DNA of 64,000 nt from Aphrocallistes beatrix (taxonomy: Eukaryota > Porifera > Hexactinellida > Sceptrulophora > Aphrocallistidae), in contig OY725505.1 of the NCBI GenBank assembly GCA_963281255.1, forward strand, positions 2,976,001 to 3,040,000, read 5' to 3'. Positions 22,708-34,800 of the stretch are shown in pieces. The number at the start of each line of letters is the position of its first letter. Position 1 is the first letter of the stretch. The position numbers were made by a program, and so were the translations under genes. Below the pieces are notes generated by a model. That model saw only the letters and a program-made list of their open reading frames with translations. It was not told the DNA's origin and made no database searches.

Positions 22708-25700
22708 CTACACAAAGCTAGTGGTGGTGTTTACTAGGTGAGAGGGGAAGACAGGGGGAGCAAGGGGGCTCTGTACAGGAGACAGTTCCTCTCTGTAGTC
22801 GGGAGGTTCCGATGGTAGCCGTACGATGATTCGTCGTATCGGTTGTCTCAGTGGGATGTGAGTTGTAGTCAGAGTTATGCTATGGAATAATACACAGTAA
22901 TACAACAAGATTGAATTATTTACTTTTAAGTTTAATCATCGATTAATGAGACTTTGTTTAACTAGACAATTTGGCCACAACTTCCAATATTTTTTTATTT
23001 GATTATCCTTCATATTTTCTCAATTAATATTTTGTAAACTCACAAAACTAACTCAAGAATCTTCGCAAATCTATAAAGTATCCCAAAAAAGTGAAGTTTA
23101 GTGTATATTTTATGCAAAATCACACACACATATTTGACACGTCACTTCTAACTGATTATAATTAGAGTTTAGATGAATCCTTTGATGCGCAACATGCAAG
23201 CGAGACAAGCCAAAACCGCTCAACAAGCAAAAACCGTTCAACAAGCAAAAGAGCAAACTAGAACCAAAAAGAATCCACGTAGACCGCCTCCCCCCTCACG
23301 GAATAGAATCATGAGCACGCCACAGCACCTACAAACCGCTCCCTGTGGTCCATTCCAACCCTCCCAACCCGTTGCTAATGTTAACTATGATGACAAGCTC
23401 ACACATCTATCCAGCCTTTTCCCTAACATCGACAACTCAATCATTATGGATATTCTCCTGCAGAAGCGGGGAAACATAGAAGCGGCTACCAGTGACTTGT
23501 TTCAGCTGACGAACCCTGGATCTTGGCAGTCAGAAGAGCACGTGACTGCACTGGAATTTGAATCTATCGAACTCCCTCCTTGCTATGACGAATTAGACTT
23601 AGCTTATAGTATAGACATTGAGAAAACCCCTTTCGATGAATTTTCCTCTCTTCCCCCATCCCTGAATCAATTTAAAGAGTCTAAAATGCTGAAGAAGCAC
23701 GATTTAAGGAAGCAGAATACCTCGCTAGCTCTGCCCACGCCTCCTCAGCGGAAAGACTATCTTGCAAAGTGGAAAAAGGATGAAACTTGCTGGCTGAACG
23801 TGAACGGTAAACAGATTTTAATCGGACCGTTACCGAACGACTTTCTACGCATCCAGAGACCGGTTCAAGGACGCTCCCATTCTGTCACGACCCCGACTGT
23901 AGTCCAGTCGCCGCTAGGATACCCCCCCAAGGCCCCGACCACCCCGGGGCCGAATGAAGAAATCAACCAGACGAGGGACGGACGGATTTCCCCTTTCAGA
24001 CTTCCGTTGAAACTCGAAGAACTGGACATAGTGGACCCAGAGGAAACGGAGAATCAAGTCTTTGCTGATTGGAAGCTAGCGCATTACCTGCAGAACATGG
24101 AGTTCGTCTCTAGGGTGGAGCAGAATCGAGATTTATTCGCCTCCATAAGGCTAGCGGCTGACGCACCTGATGCCAATGGCTCCCAGACACCTACGTCGAT
24201 ATACTCCCAAGCTACCCTCAAACGACTGGACAAGAACACAAAGAAAAAACTGACTAAACTAGCGAGGAAAATATCTAGAGAAGAGTTACTGTAAAGAGAA
24301 TCACTCCCCTGTAATTGTTTGAATAACTGTATTTGTAATTAGAATTTGTGGGTGAAAGTATCTGATTTTAATTCCATTTCTACGTAATTTCACTCCCGTT
24401 TCTGAATCTCATTGATTTATACTGCATTAATTTAAATGTTAATTTTGTATTATTAATTTATCTGATTAATAGTATTTGTACAGTTTATCATAAATTCTAT
24501 CAGTTTCAACCCGACTGTATTTATTTAAACTTTTTTAAAAAAACTTTTTTTGGTTTCAGGTACAGTCAGAGTCGCTTAATATGAACATTCGTTTATTATG
24601 AACTAACCTCCTGGTCCCAATTTCATTTTTAGATAGGATTTGTATTGAATCAAGTTCGCTTATAATATGAAGTATCTCTATTATGAACATATTTTTTGGT
24701 CCCCTGTGGTACTTCACAATAAGCGACCCTGACTGTAATAATTTTAAAGCCATTTATTTATTTTATGGGCAATAGGTTTTAAAGGGAACTTTTTGTATTC
24801 GTTTATTGCTAAATGGCACGTTTTATGTTCTAATAAACTACGATAAAATAGAGAATGAAAGTATGCATTGAACCAACTCACCTATTCTGTCTCCTGCAAC
24901 AAGCATTCCTGATCAGGTTATGGTCCAGGATGTTACACACGGCAGCTATTGTCAGCAGGAGAACGCTAGCGAGCCATATATAAAACCCGTATCCGAACTC
25001 CATGACAACTCCTGTGTAGATCTTCCTTATCTGCGCTTCTGGGTTGTGGTAAGGTATACGGTACGTTACCCACAACCACAACCCCATTGCCACGAGGTAG
25101 TTAACAATGGCGAACACGTTGAATACTGAGAAAGCGCTCAGGAAGTTCAGGTACGCTGGACAGCAGCCCAAGCTGACTATAATCCCCATCACTGTCAGTG
25201 CTAGGTTGAATAGCAGCACGATTAGAATGCATACGATGAGACTCAGTTCTCCAGCGTTAAAGTAGTCGATCACTATAAGATAGCTTATAAATCCTATATT
25301 CTATGGGAGATTTATAATTCTGGGATCTTTTGATGGTGACAAATGTAACTGACTAATCAATTGTTGATAAGTTGTATTTTGCTCGAAATCGTTTGCAAAC
25401 TTTGTTTAGAGCTAACAGAATTAATATACAGTCAACTCCGCTTATAATACGGCCACTGGTTAATCGGGTCAACCGCTTAATCGGGACACTTTTGGCAGGA
25501 CCGGAATAGTCTCACACATAGAAGCTAATACAAAATATTTTCAGTTAATAGGGTTCCCCGCTTAATCGGGGCAAAATGTCCTCTGACCGATGTGACCCTA
25601 TTAAGCGGAGTCGACTGTGATATTTTTTAACCAGTGTGTTAAAATATGTCCGAATCTTTTTCCAGTTGATTTTAAAATTAATGGCCGAGTCTACTACTGT

Positions 25701-26084
25701 AACTGAACATTATTTATGTGTTAAAATACATCAAATATAAGAAAAGAATGGAATTAAGTGAGACTTACGGCTGTATAATTGACTGGACGTCTTGTTGAAC
25801 TCGTCAGCTTCTAGCAGTTTAATCACAAACAGTCCATAGTCCCCTAAATGTGTCCCATCCACACCTACCATGCTACTCCAGCGTGGCATTGCCAAAGCAC
25901 CGAACATTAGTACGAGCGAAACGAGCGCGAATGCAACCGCGAAAAAGTTCCTTCTTCTTTGGTCGGAGTCAGAAATTTCCGTGCGAGTTTGAGATTCAGA
26001 GTCAACTAAAGGCTGTTGATCTGAGTTCTGGGTGTCCGTATTTGAATCTTCATTATTAACACCTGTATCATGTTGTGTGTTCAT
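22708..26084 (-). CDS. Four-transmembrane protein, claudin-superfamily-like, with PPxY tail
   Basis: Three exons on the minus strand: 26084-25769, 25272-24882 and 22879-22708, joined in phases 1 and 2, giving 292 residues. The acidic N-terminus is followed by a span at about 46-67. A PRW motif and a short extracellular loop ending DYGLFVIK come next, then spans near 117-141, 150-172 and 196-218, a CCRR juxtamembrane cluster and a basic, proline-rich tail with PPDY (a PPxY WW-ligand motif). The layout recalls PMP22/claudin/LHFPL-type tetraspan proteins, but the claudin W..GLW..C..C signature is absent, so the family is only a suggestion. Donors GTAAGT and GTGAGT and acceptors TTATAG and CCATAG fit. 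Intron 2 hosts the CUEDC1-like gene on the other strand. Confidence 0.7.
23173..24294 (+). CDS. CUEDC1: CUE domain-containing protein 1-like, intronless
   Basis: 373 residues from ATG 23173 to TAA. The N-terminus has repeated QQAK units and a PPPPS stretch. A CUE ubiquitin-binding domain lies at about 74-113, with LFP (the MFP position) and a C-terminal DLFQL. The LPPCYDEL segment at 134-141 includes a PPxY motif. Two conserved CUEDC1-type segments follow: GPLPNDFLR at 218-226 and DWKLAHYLQNMEF with EQNRDLF at 299-322. A basic coiled tail ends the protein. CUEDC1 proteins act as ubiquitin-binding adaptors. The gene lies wholly inside intron 2 of the opposite-strand tetraspan gene. The lack of introns could reflect retroposition or intron loss. 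A TTTAG just before the ATG could be an acceptor for a 5' UTR intron. Confidence 0.82.
   Translation: MNPLMRNMQARQAKTAQQAKTVQQAKEQTRTKKNPRRPPPPSRNRIMSTPQHLQTAPCGPFQPSQPVANVNYDDKLTHLSSLFPNIDNSIIMDILLQKRGNIEAATSDLFQLTNPGSWQSEEHVTALEFESIELPPCYDELDLAYSIDIEKTPFDEFSSLPPSLNQFKESKMLKKHDLRKQNTSLALPTPPQRKDYLAKWKKDETCWLNVNGKQILIGPLPNDFLRIQRPVQGRSHSVTTPTVVQSPLGYPPKAPTTPGPNEEINQTRDGRISPFRLPLKLEELDIVDPEETENQVFADWKLAHYLQNMEFVSRVEQNRDLFASIRLAADAPDANGSQTPTSIYSQATLKRLDKNTKKKLTKLARKISREELL
24562..24738. mobile_element. Second pogo-like MITE family, copy 1
   Basis: Starts TACAGTCAGAGTCGCTTAAT and ends AATAAGCGACCCTGACTGTA, with inner blocks ATATGAACATTCGTTTATTA and AATCAAGTTCGCTTA. It shares no interior with the first pogo-like family. 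Confidence 0.85.
25429..25619. mobile_element. Pogo/Tigger-like MITE in intron 1 of the tetraspan gene
   Basis: ACAGTCAACTCCGCTTATAA to GCGGAGTCGACTGTGA, with the family core ATAGAAGCTAATACAAAATA and CCGATGTGACCCTATTAAGC. Confidence 0.88.
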
Positions 26085-28818
26085 TTTAACGTTTAGAATA
26101 CGCTGTGTTTAGTTCTTGTATTTATATACCATCAGTTTACTATCTAATAATGAGTATCTAATCATTGCTATTGCGTTCTACGACGCAACCACATTAGTTA
26201 TATCAGTGATTTATGCTGTGGTTCCTCTACGTGTCCTCTCTTTCCTATCTACGACCATGTTGTAAGCAGGTCATAGTGGATTTTTAGTTTCGATACGCAG
26301 ATAGATTAGGCAACTTTTTTGATGTTTAAGTCAATTAAATGTAATGACTCTGCATATAAACTCTACACGTGGTGATATACTGGGTTTGGATAATGTGACT
26401 GTGTTACGCAATAGAATGGTTGTAGTTCTTCCTAACTGGATTTTGAATGTATTTTGGTGGTTAATACTCTAAAAATATGTGTAATTATATTTTAAGTTAA
26501 CTCGAATTAATAAAAAATGCAAGATGTTATTGTTAATTTCCGAAGTAAGATCTACAATTCCACAAATATAAAGTCAGCTATAAAATGATTGTCTATGGAA
26601 GCACACACGTGTCCGAATTGCGAAATTGAATTGATTAGATATAGCCATTGAATTTATATGAAATTCGAATGCCTACAAGTTTGGCTTATCTCCCTGCATT
26701 TTGATTGGGCTCAGCTTGTCAATGCAGAAGCAACTGATTCATGAATAGATGGAGAATGTGCGACTTCAGGTTGACTTTAGCTTCAAATTTAGTGACACAT
26801 ATAATTTGTTTGTTTGTTTTAGTTTTTTATCTTTAGTGTCCTACGATTATTCAAAAATGCTAGCTAGCCTGATATTTCAGAAGTCTACATGGCATAATTC
26901 AGCAAACTAAACTTTCCTTGTTTATGCAAATTTAGTATCCGGGTTTCAATGTAAGTTGTCTGCTGTGAGGATAGCAAATCCATTATTGAAAAGACTAACA
27001 TTCCTGATTGATTATGAGGTAGATGAACATAATGATAATATTGTTATGTTAGCCATTTCCTCGGATCTATTTTAATTATTCAGAGACAGACAGGTTTCTT
27101 GTGTTTCATAGTACATGCTAATAAATACTTGAAGCTATGGTGGTGTCAGGAATTTCCGACGGAGGGACTACATCCCCCCTTGCCCCGGCTTCTCAACTCT
27201 CACGGTCTCGTAGTGTGTCTCATGATTTTCGCGGTTAAAGAGACCATTACTCACTATTATCTCACAATTTAAAACCACTGTTCATATTAATTTTACCATA
27301 TCTCAATAGTATTTAGTTAGATTACTGGTTGAGAGGCCCCTTGTCCCCTTGCCCCCTGCCCCCTTGCTCCTTACCCCTTGCCCTTTGCCCCCTTGCCCCC
27401 TGCCCCTTTGCCCCCTTGATGATATCTTGTTGTATCTATATGAATTACAATACTTTCTTAGACACATATTGTATCAATCGCTATGTAGTGTTAAACTTAT
27501 TATGCATCATTATCAAGCTAACGTAAGATATCGTACACCCACTCTCTGATTGTGTCAATTTATGACAGTTTGTGTTGGATGGCGGAGTTTGATATCTTTT
27601 TTTCCTTAATATCTGCAGAAGTGGTACGTGGGGTAAAAGTTTGAAACCACTTCCCTACAATAATCTCTTCTTCATGAACTGTGTTTTTGGGATGAGTAGC
27701 CTTACCCTTTCTAAAAATGTTTGATCAATCCCTGAACAGTACAAATAAATAGATGGAATACTTCAGATATTGTGTGATATATCAGACACATAAACCTTGA
27801 ATTTGTATACAAGGCTTTACCATGGATTCGTAGCTCGGATAGAACCTCGATATTATCATATCATATATTATTAATAATGACCTGGGGTCCATTCTATTTA
27901 TAGCATCGACCCGACATTTCTAGGTTTCCCCGCTCAAAATGGTTGAAATGAGTTAGCAAAATCCATAGTCCATTGATGAGATATCATATTGTTAATACAA
28001 ACACCAGGGGACGGTCAACATTTGTTCGTATTAACCCGAATGATTTACATGTATATTCTTCAGTAGGGATGAAACATATAGGAATCGGACACTTCGTCGC
28101 TCGGACATTTCGTCGCCGGAACTTTCGTCCCTGGAATTTTCGTCCCCGAACTTTTGTCCCATTAGAGACTAAAATAAACAGGCACTAATAAGTAAGGAAC
28201 GGAAAGTGAGGCTTTTGGAGTGGAGTATGTTTGAAAAGAAAAGGGTGTAAATGAGAGGCATTTTGATTGAGGAATCAGTAAGAGCGAAAGGAACATTTCA
28301 GGGGACGAAAATTCCAGGGACGAAGTGTCCGCCATTCAAAACATATGTTCGTATTAATGAGGTTCCACTGTAGTTAGGTCTAAACAAAAAATGCGAAATT
28401 TGATTCCTATATTTTCTTAAAATTGTTGAACTAAACATTTCAAAACCTCCACAAGATCGATCCCGGTACCCAAATAATCAATTTATTCAAAATCCCCTGT
28501 GAGTTTATCAAAACACACTCCTTGAATTTAATTCTAGCACTAAGGATCCCACATAAGAAACTATTGATATTTACAGATAGCATACAAGCAAAGCTTTATT
28601 ATTAGCAAATCTCAGCAACGGGAACAATGCAAGGAAGTAGATAGTGTATTTTTATCGTAGAAACTCTTAAACGCCTATATTGGCGATATTTACAGTATAA
28701 AACAACCGCAAACAAACAAACAACACAAAACATTTTGTTCTGTAAAATTTCTATATCGATTTATAATTGATTAAAACCAGCGGGTTAAGTGAATTTATTG
28801 TCAGATCGCACTTTACGT
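26085..28818. other. Intergenic region between tetraspan and FOXO genes
   Basis: No credible coding sequence. A C-rich low-complexity run of TTGCCCCC-like units lies at 27330-27418. A dispersed TATA/GC-box repeat lies at about 27878-27962. At about 27990-28372 there is a pogo-like repeat with the ends AACACCAGGGGACGGTCAA and ATTAATGAGGTTCCACTGTA, interrupted by a block rich in TTCGTCnnnGGAACTTTCGTC. The rest is unique AT-rich sequence. Confidence 0.6.
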
Positions 28819-31800
28819 TCACTGGAGCGCGGATTGTAGCTGCAAACGCCAAGGTTGATCCAGCATTTCGAAATTTTCATCTCTGTCGAGAGAATGCAAG
28901 CTTACATGGTCGCTGAGTAGAGTTGGTTGTAAGTTTTTAAGGTCGATTTGGTGTGGGAGTATCGTTTCTTTCGCGTGTTGGCAAGAGGTGTTGGTGAGTC
29001 TGGAAGGTTTTTCATCCACCATCAGACTCGAACTGAACTGGTTGTGTTGGTAATTTCGCTCTTGACTGCAGAAAACTTGGTTTTGATGCATGTTAACTTG
29101 AAAACAAGAAGGAGATGAGTTGGACGGCATTTCGCCAACACTTTCTCGCTTGATATCCAGCACTCTAGGGTGCTGTGTGTCTAAAATTTTATGCTCAAAC
29201 TCTTCATAATTGAATGAGAATTCTTGTGGTCGTACAACATACTGGGATGGGACACCGGCATTTAATGGCTGCGTGTGGTCAATGCCATTACTCTGTGGAC
29301 TACCAAATGGATCTGATACAGTATGCAGCACTCGTTTGTATTGGACATCACTATAAGTGGGAGGTAGGTATGGACTGCTTAATTCCTGTTGAGAGGTTTG
29401 GTAGTTAGGTTGCATCGCTTCGTAGTGTTGCAACGGTGGAACTGTTGTGAATGAAAATGCGTATTCGCCCGAGGCTATCTGTGGATGGTAAATGTTAGGC
29501 TTAATTGCTTCAGTAATTCCCACGAGACCTGGTGCTCGATTAATTGTCAAGGAAGAGGAACGGACTCGTTGATTTTTGAATTGGAATTTGGCGGACAGTG
29601 GGGCTGTGGAGGGGGGAGGGGACGTGATTGGAGAGGTCCAGGAGCCCTGGGGGGTGCCACTCCCCTGTGAGGTGTCAGAGATGGATTCTGGACTGGGAGT
29701 ACCTCCTGAGTGTGCGCAGTTCGGCCTACTGGAGAAAAAAGGGGAACATTAAGGACATATTAATCCCGAAAGAAGATATCTACCTGTTTATAATTAGAGA
29801 CAGTTGACTCCGCTTAATAGGGTCACATCGGTCAGAGGACATTTTGCCCCGATTAAGCGGAGAACCCTATTAACCGAAAATATTTTGTATTAGCTTCTAT
29901 GTGTGAGAGCTATTCCGGTCCTACCAAAAGTGGCCCGATTAAGCGGTGTCCTATTGAACAGAGTCGATTGTAATTATATTATGTAAAGTGAATCAAATTC
30001 ACAGTGAATGAATGAATAACCTATCATCCATTGTCCAAATTGTTCATAAAACTGCGATTTAAATGGATTGGATTTTGTGGTTCTAAACTTGATGCAAGCG
30101 AATTAATTTCGTTTGCGTTTACCGACATCGCATCTCGCGCAAGAAGCAATTATTCCAAATGGTTTGCATTTTGAAACGTAAAAACCAAATTTCCAAATAC
30201 AAATTTAGCTAACAATCCGCACAACGACTCAGCCATTGCGAAGAGTTGTACCAACCCAAATTCTTGTTTTATTCATGTTCTAATGTTAGAACTCCCTCGC
30301 TAACACAAACACCGAAATATAAGCGTGTTACATTTGAATATAGTGTTGTATCTGCATATCTCCATCCAACTGAACAACTGCTTTAACAGCAATAATAACG
30401 TTCTAAATGCAAATATACTATCGATAATTCTACATCGAATTATTCTTATTTCACCATTGAATTCCGCGGGACAGGGTATGGTGGAAATAGTTCGAACCAA
30501 AACCGGAAATAGTTCGACTTTCCAAAAAAGGAAATACGTAGTTCGAAAAAAACCCACTATTAATCCTAATGATAAAAAGTCGAACTATTTCCTAAATCCG
30601 CAATTCGAACTATTTCCTTTTTCGAAACAATTTCCGCATTACCGCGGGACAGTATTATAAAAACGGGGACACTCAATTAGCTCATTGGAAGAGTGGAAAA
30701 TCGGGTTGGCAAGTTTGTTATTTAAATATACCTTTCGCTGGACTTCCTGACAGTTGGACTGATCGTGTGTCTGAGTGTACTTTCGGCAGGATGTGACGGG
30801 TGTGAATGGCTCCTCATCCTACTCTTAGGACTGACCGGGGGAGCGTATAAGATCTGGACGTCTGCGTTCCAGGTAGTCGTGGTGGCCAGGGTAGTGCTGA
30901 GTCGGGGACTGTGCGAGCTCATCATACTGAATGAACCAGACCGCTGTTTCATTACGGGTGACGTCATAGGCGTACTTGCTTGTGAATCACCCGAACAGGC
31001 ATCACTAGAATTCGTTCTAAAAATAGAATAATTCGTTCTAAAAATAGAATAAATTAATAATTGAAATTGGATGTAATCTTAGTTGGTTTGCATTATTTTG
31101 ACAACTAATGGGCTTAATGGAATTTATTTGCCAAAATAATGGTACATCATTTGAAATTGTGTTCATATAAACGCTACGCATATTCAGTATACTGACTAAT
31201 GCAGTGGTTTCAAACCTGGGGTCCACAGGATTCGAAATTTTGCATTACGGTTAACAGGAGGGTCCACAGAATATAGGAAAAATTTGCTATAAGGGGTCTA
31301 CAGTCAAAAAAGGTTGAAAACCGCTTAACTAATGATTTTTATGACAAACTTTTAATATTAATATGTCCCACATAATATCGTATTGACTTGTTTCATATTA
31401 ATATAAGTTGTCTGGTTAGGAGATTCAAATTGAGACAGAAAGGGATGATAATCATTTTATCCTCCATAGTCATTGTAAAACAACCATTTTTCATAACAAA
31501 TCAACAATGTGGTTTGGCTAGTACATATAACATGTAATGATCACCATAAACTTAAAAACTCAAACTTTGTTTCACATCATGATAACACTATCCGTTTAAG
31601 CAAAGTGTTACTTGTAACATTATCCACATAGATGCATTGATTCCTCCTTGCACAATTACGTGCCAAGTTTTCGCCATTGTACCATGCTATAGAAGGGAAT
31701 GTTAATACTGCAGTCAAAACATCTGTGGGGGGAATTAGTGTGTAAGGAGTTCGTGTGCTGGAGACATGAACCCTGATCATTGCACCGTATGATAGTTCTA

Positions 31801-34800
31801 GATTGATCACACAAATGGAAATGGCATCAATCTGAATGTAATTCAATCTAGCCATGACCCTAATCACACTATCTATGTAACTCCTCCTTCAGCATAATCT
31901 AATAGTTTTAACGTATTGTCCTTTAGCAGGTTAGAGTTTAACATTTCTAATTGCGATGTCCCCTATTGAAATAAAATTGGAGATTTGTGTAGATAATCTT
32001 TGAAGTTGGGATGCTACACATGAACTGAATTAATTAGGAGAATATTAGGTTTCCTAATTTTAGAGAATTATGTAAGAACCTTAAGATGACTGTTACAATA
32101 CTTGTTGAAGATATAACTTATTGAATTAAGAACAGAATTAAAATAGCTCAATACCATTCTAGTGACAGGATAGTTGCATGGGTCGTGTCCCAAAGGATTA
32201 AAACAAGTCTACCTTTGCGAAAATTTCGCTGAAATATTATAATTGCAGAGAAAATATATATTTCCGGAATGAATGAATGTATGGAACCTTACCATTATGC
32301 AAAATACATATGGATATATCAAATTCTACGATTGTACATAAATTAATATAACAGCTGAGATATGAGTTTGAGAATATTGTTAATATACAGTGATTGCGTT
32401 TCATACATATTCATACTGCCTAATGAGATCTTAATAATCCTTCTGGGAATGGAAATTCAATGTCGAGCATTATTCGATGCTAACATTAACAGCTGAGAAT
32501 ATATCACAAATCAACATACCAGAAAATGTAATGAGGAAAGAAGAGCCATATTGTATCATTTCTAACAAGTAATCTGATCTATTTGGGTTGGTTGGGTCAT
32601 ATAAATTACCCTAAAAGTTTAATAAGTTTAAAGGTGAGATATTATTTCAATGACTCATTACATTTCAAAGTTCTATTGCGCCAACTTAATTAACATAATT
32701 CATATGTAATGCATACGCAAATACTCTCAAGATCTTAACAATGGCCATCATGTTGAGTCTAGAATTACTATATGCAATTTTCAAGCAAAAGAACTGCACT
32801 GTGTAGTTACCAAATCAAAATATATTTAAATTTGTAATATCCATTTATATGAGGCAATGTTAATAACATTCTCTTGACGGGAATCGGCGCACAATTGTTC
32901 AGAATCGAAATAGGACGTTTTTGTGAGTTATTGTTGAAACACCAAGAAAGGTGACTGGGTCTTTAAAACAATATAACTCGCAAAAAAGCCTCGTATTTCG
33001 ATATAACTGAAGTTAAAATGATGAAATTCTGCGTCGATTCCTGTCAAGAAAATAAAGCATGAAAACTCGCTGAGTTATGCTCCTAGAAAGGAATGAAGTT
33101 GGAAATTTTGGAAAAAGGTTGTTGCTCCAAGTGAAGATTTCCACATTCCATAAGCTCACTTTGTGGGGGAGGGCTTGTGGGTGTTTTAGGTGGAGAATAA
33201 GAAAAAGGATTTTGAAATTTTCAAATTAACCCATTTCATTGAATTTTAAAATACAAGACAGAAACGAATCTAATGTTTCAAGCATATTTTAACATGTAGT
33301 CTAGAACTAATTTGGATATAATACTACCCACACCTTTCCTATATAAATGTAAAGATATGGGTGAAAGCTTTACATAGTAATTAATCAGTGACAAATTGTT
33401 ACAAGCTATGGCTCAATATCTCTTCATTAATTCTACATAAAACTACATGTTGGGTAATTGTCTAAGTTCACTTGTAGGCTCGAATCTAATTATAAAGTCT
33501 AAGGCTATTAGTTAACAAAGGTGAGAAGTGGATGACACTGGAAGATATATTAAAGGGAACTTGATACTGGTGTCCACTCACCAGATTAAATTATCTGAAT
33601 GTTGATAGATAGATATCGGATAGAGGGTAGTCTCTAATCAGGATCTAACCTAAATAACTTAAAACGCAAGAGATTGTTTTTAAAAATATTACTTAATAAT
33701 AGTAATATTATCTGACTTAAATTGAATATACGCCAGAGGATATTTTAGTGAGCAGAAATGCTTCTTTACTATGTATGAGGGAATTTCTATCTCTTTAAGA
33801 TGTGAAGAATGATAGAGATATGCGTAACATGATCTCAAATACTTTATAATCGGATTCAGAATGTTTTAATGGATATTTTTCATAAATAAAACGAAGATAT
33901 ATCAATACAAAATGCTATCGAGTCGTTTTGCAAACAAATTTATGCTTTGCCATGCAAAATCTTTGGAATACATTCATTCATAGGAAGACCATATAAGGAA
34001 ACTGCGTACTAATTTCGGATTAATTCCGTTGTCCATTTCACAAAGATATTTCGGCCGTATGGAAAGAAGCCAGAATGAAATTGTCTAAATATCTTAATGT
34101 AAGTCTCAAAGAAAATCAGGCACAAAGTGACCGATTACAAATTCAGACAGAAATGAATTCATAGAGTTCGAATTGTAATTGAATCCCTAAATGAAGTAGA
34201 ATAAATCGCCGAGATATACAGATTTCCGCTGAAATTTCTCCTTATAAGACTCAGGAATCACTAATACTCTTTGATTGATGAAAATGAGCATTGAAGCCTT
34301 GGTCGTGATTAATTTAAGACTCATTAATAAAAACTCCATCGGATTTATCCTTGTATTATTAACTCCTACGTCAAAATTGACCAATGAACGGTTCATTAAC
34401 CGTATAATGCCCAGAGGGGACACAGTGTCCCCGATATCGCGGATGTCTCCCAGCCATTTTCTAAGCAACTGAAGCCATAAAAGTGCGAAGCCATATAAAT
34501 GCTGGGCATTCTACAGTTAAGAACGAAGGTTAAATCTCCACTACGAAATATATATTAAAAATAGGGTTTACCTATATGACGGCCGCTGTAAATACTCTCA
34601 TGGAGTGATGTGATTATCTCATGGAGTGATGTCAGGGTTTTTTGGTCGATAGAAATAGATGCAAATTCAAGCGTTTGAAAATCTCATCGATACATCGGTA
34701 GCTGACACTTAAGTGATACCTTTTTAATTATGTGTATATTTTCTCAGTGAGGAAGATGTCAGGAATTGAGCTGTAGTCATTAGTGCGAAATGTCCGTACA

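Noticed and set aside
31577-31867. 96-codon minus-strand frame in FOXO intron 3
   Set aside because: No recognisable domain, AT-rich intronic context, no splice sites fitting the gene.
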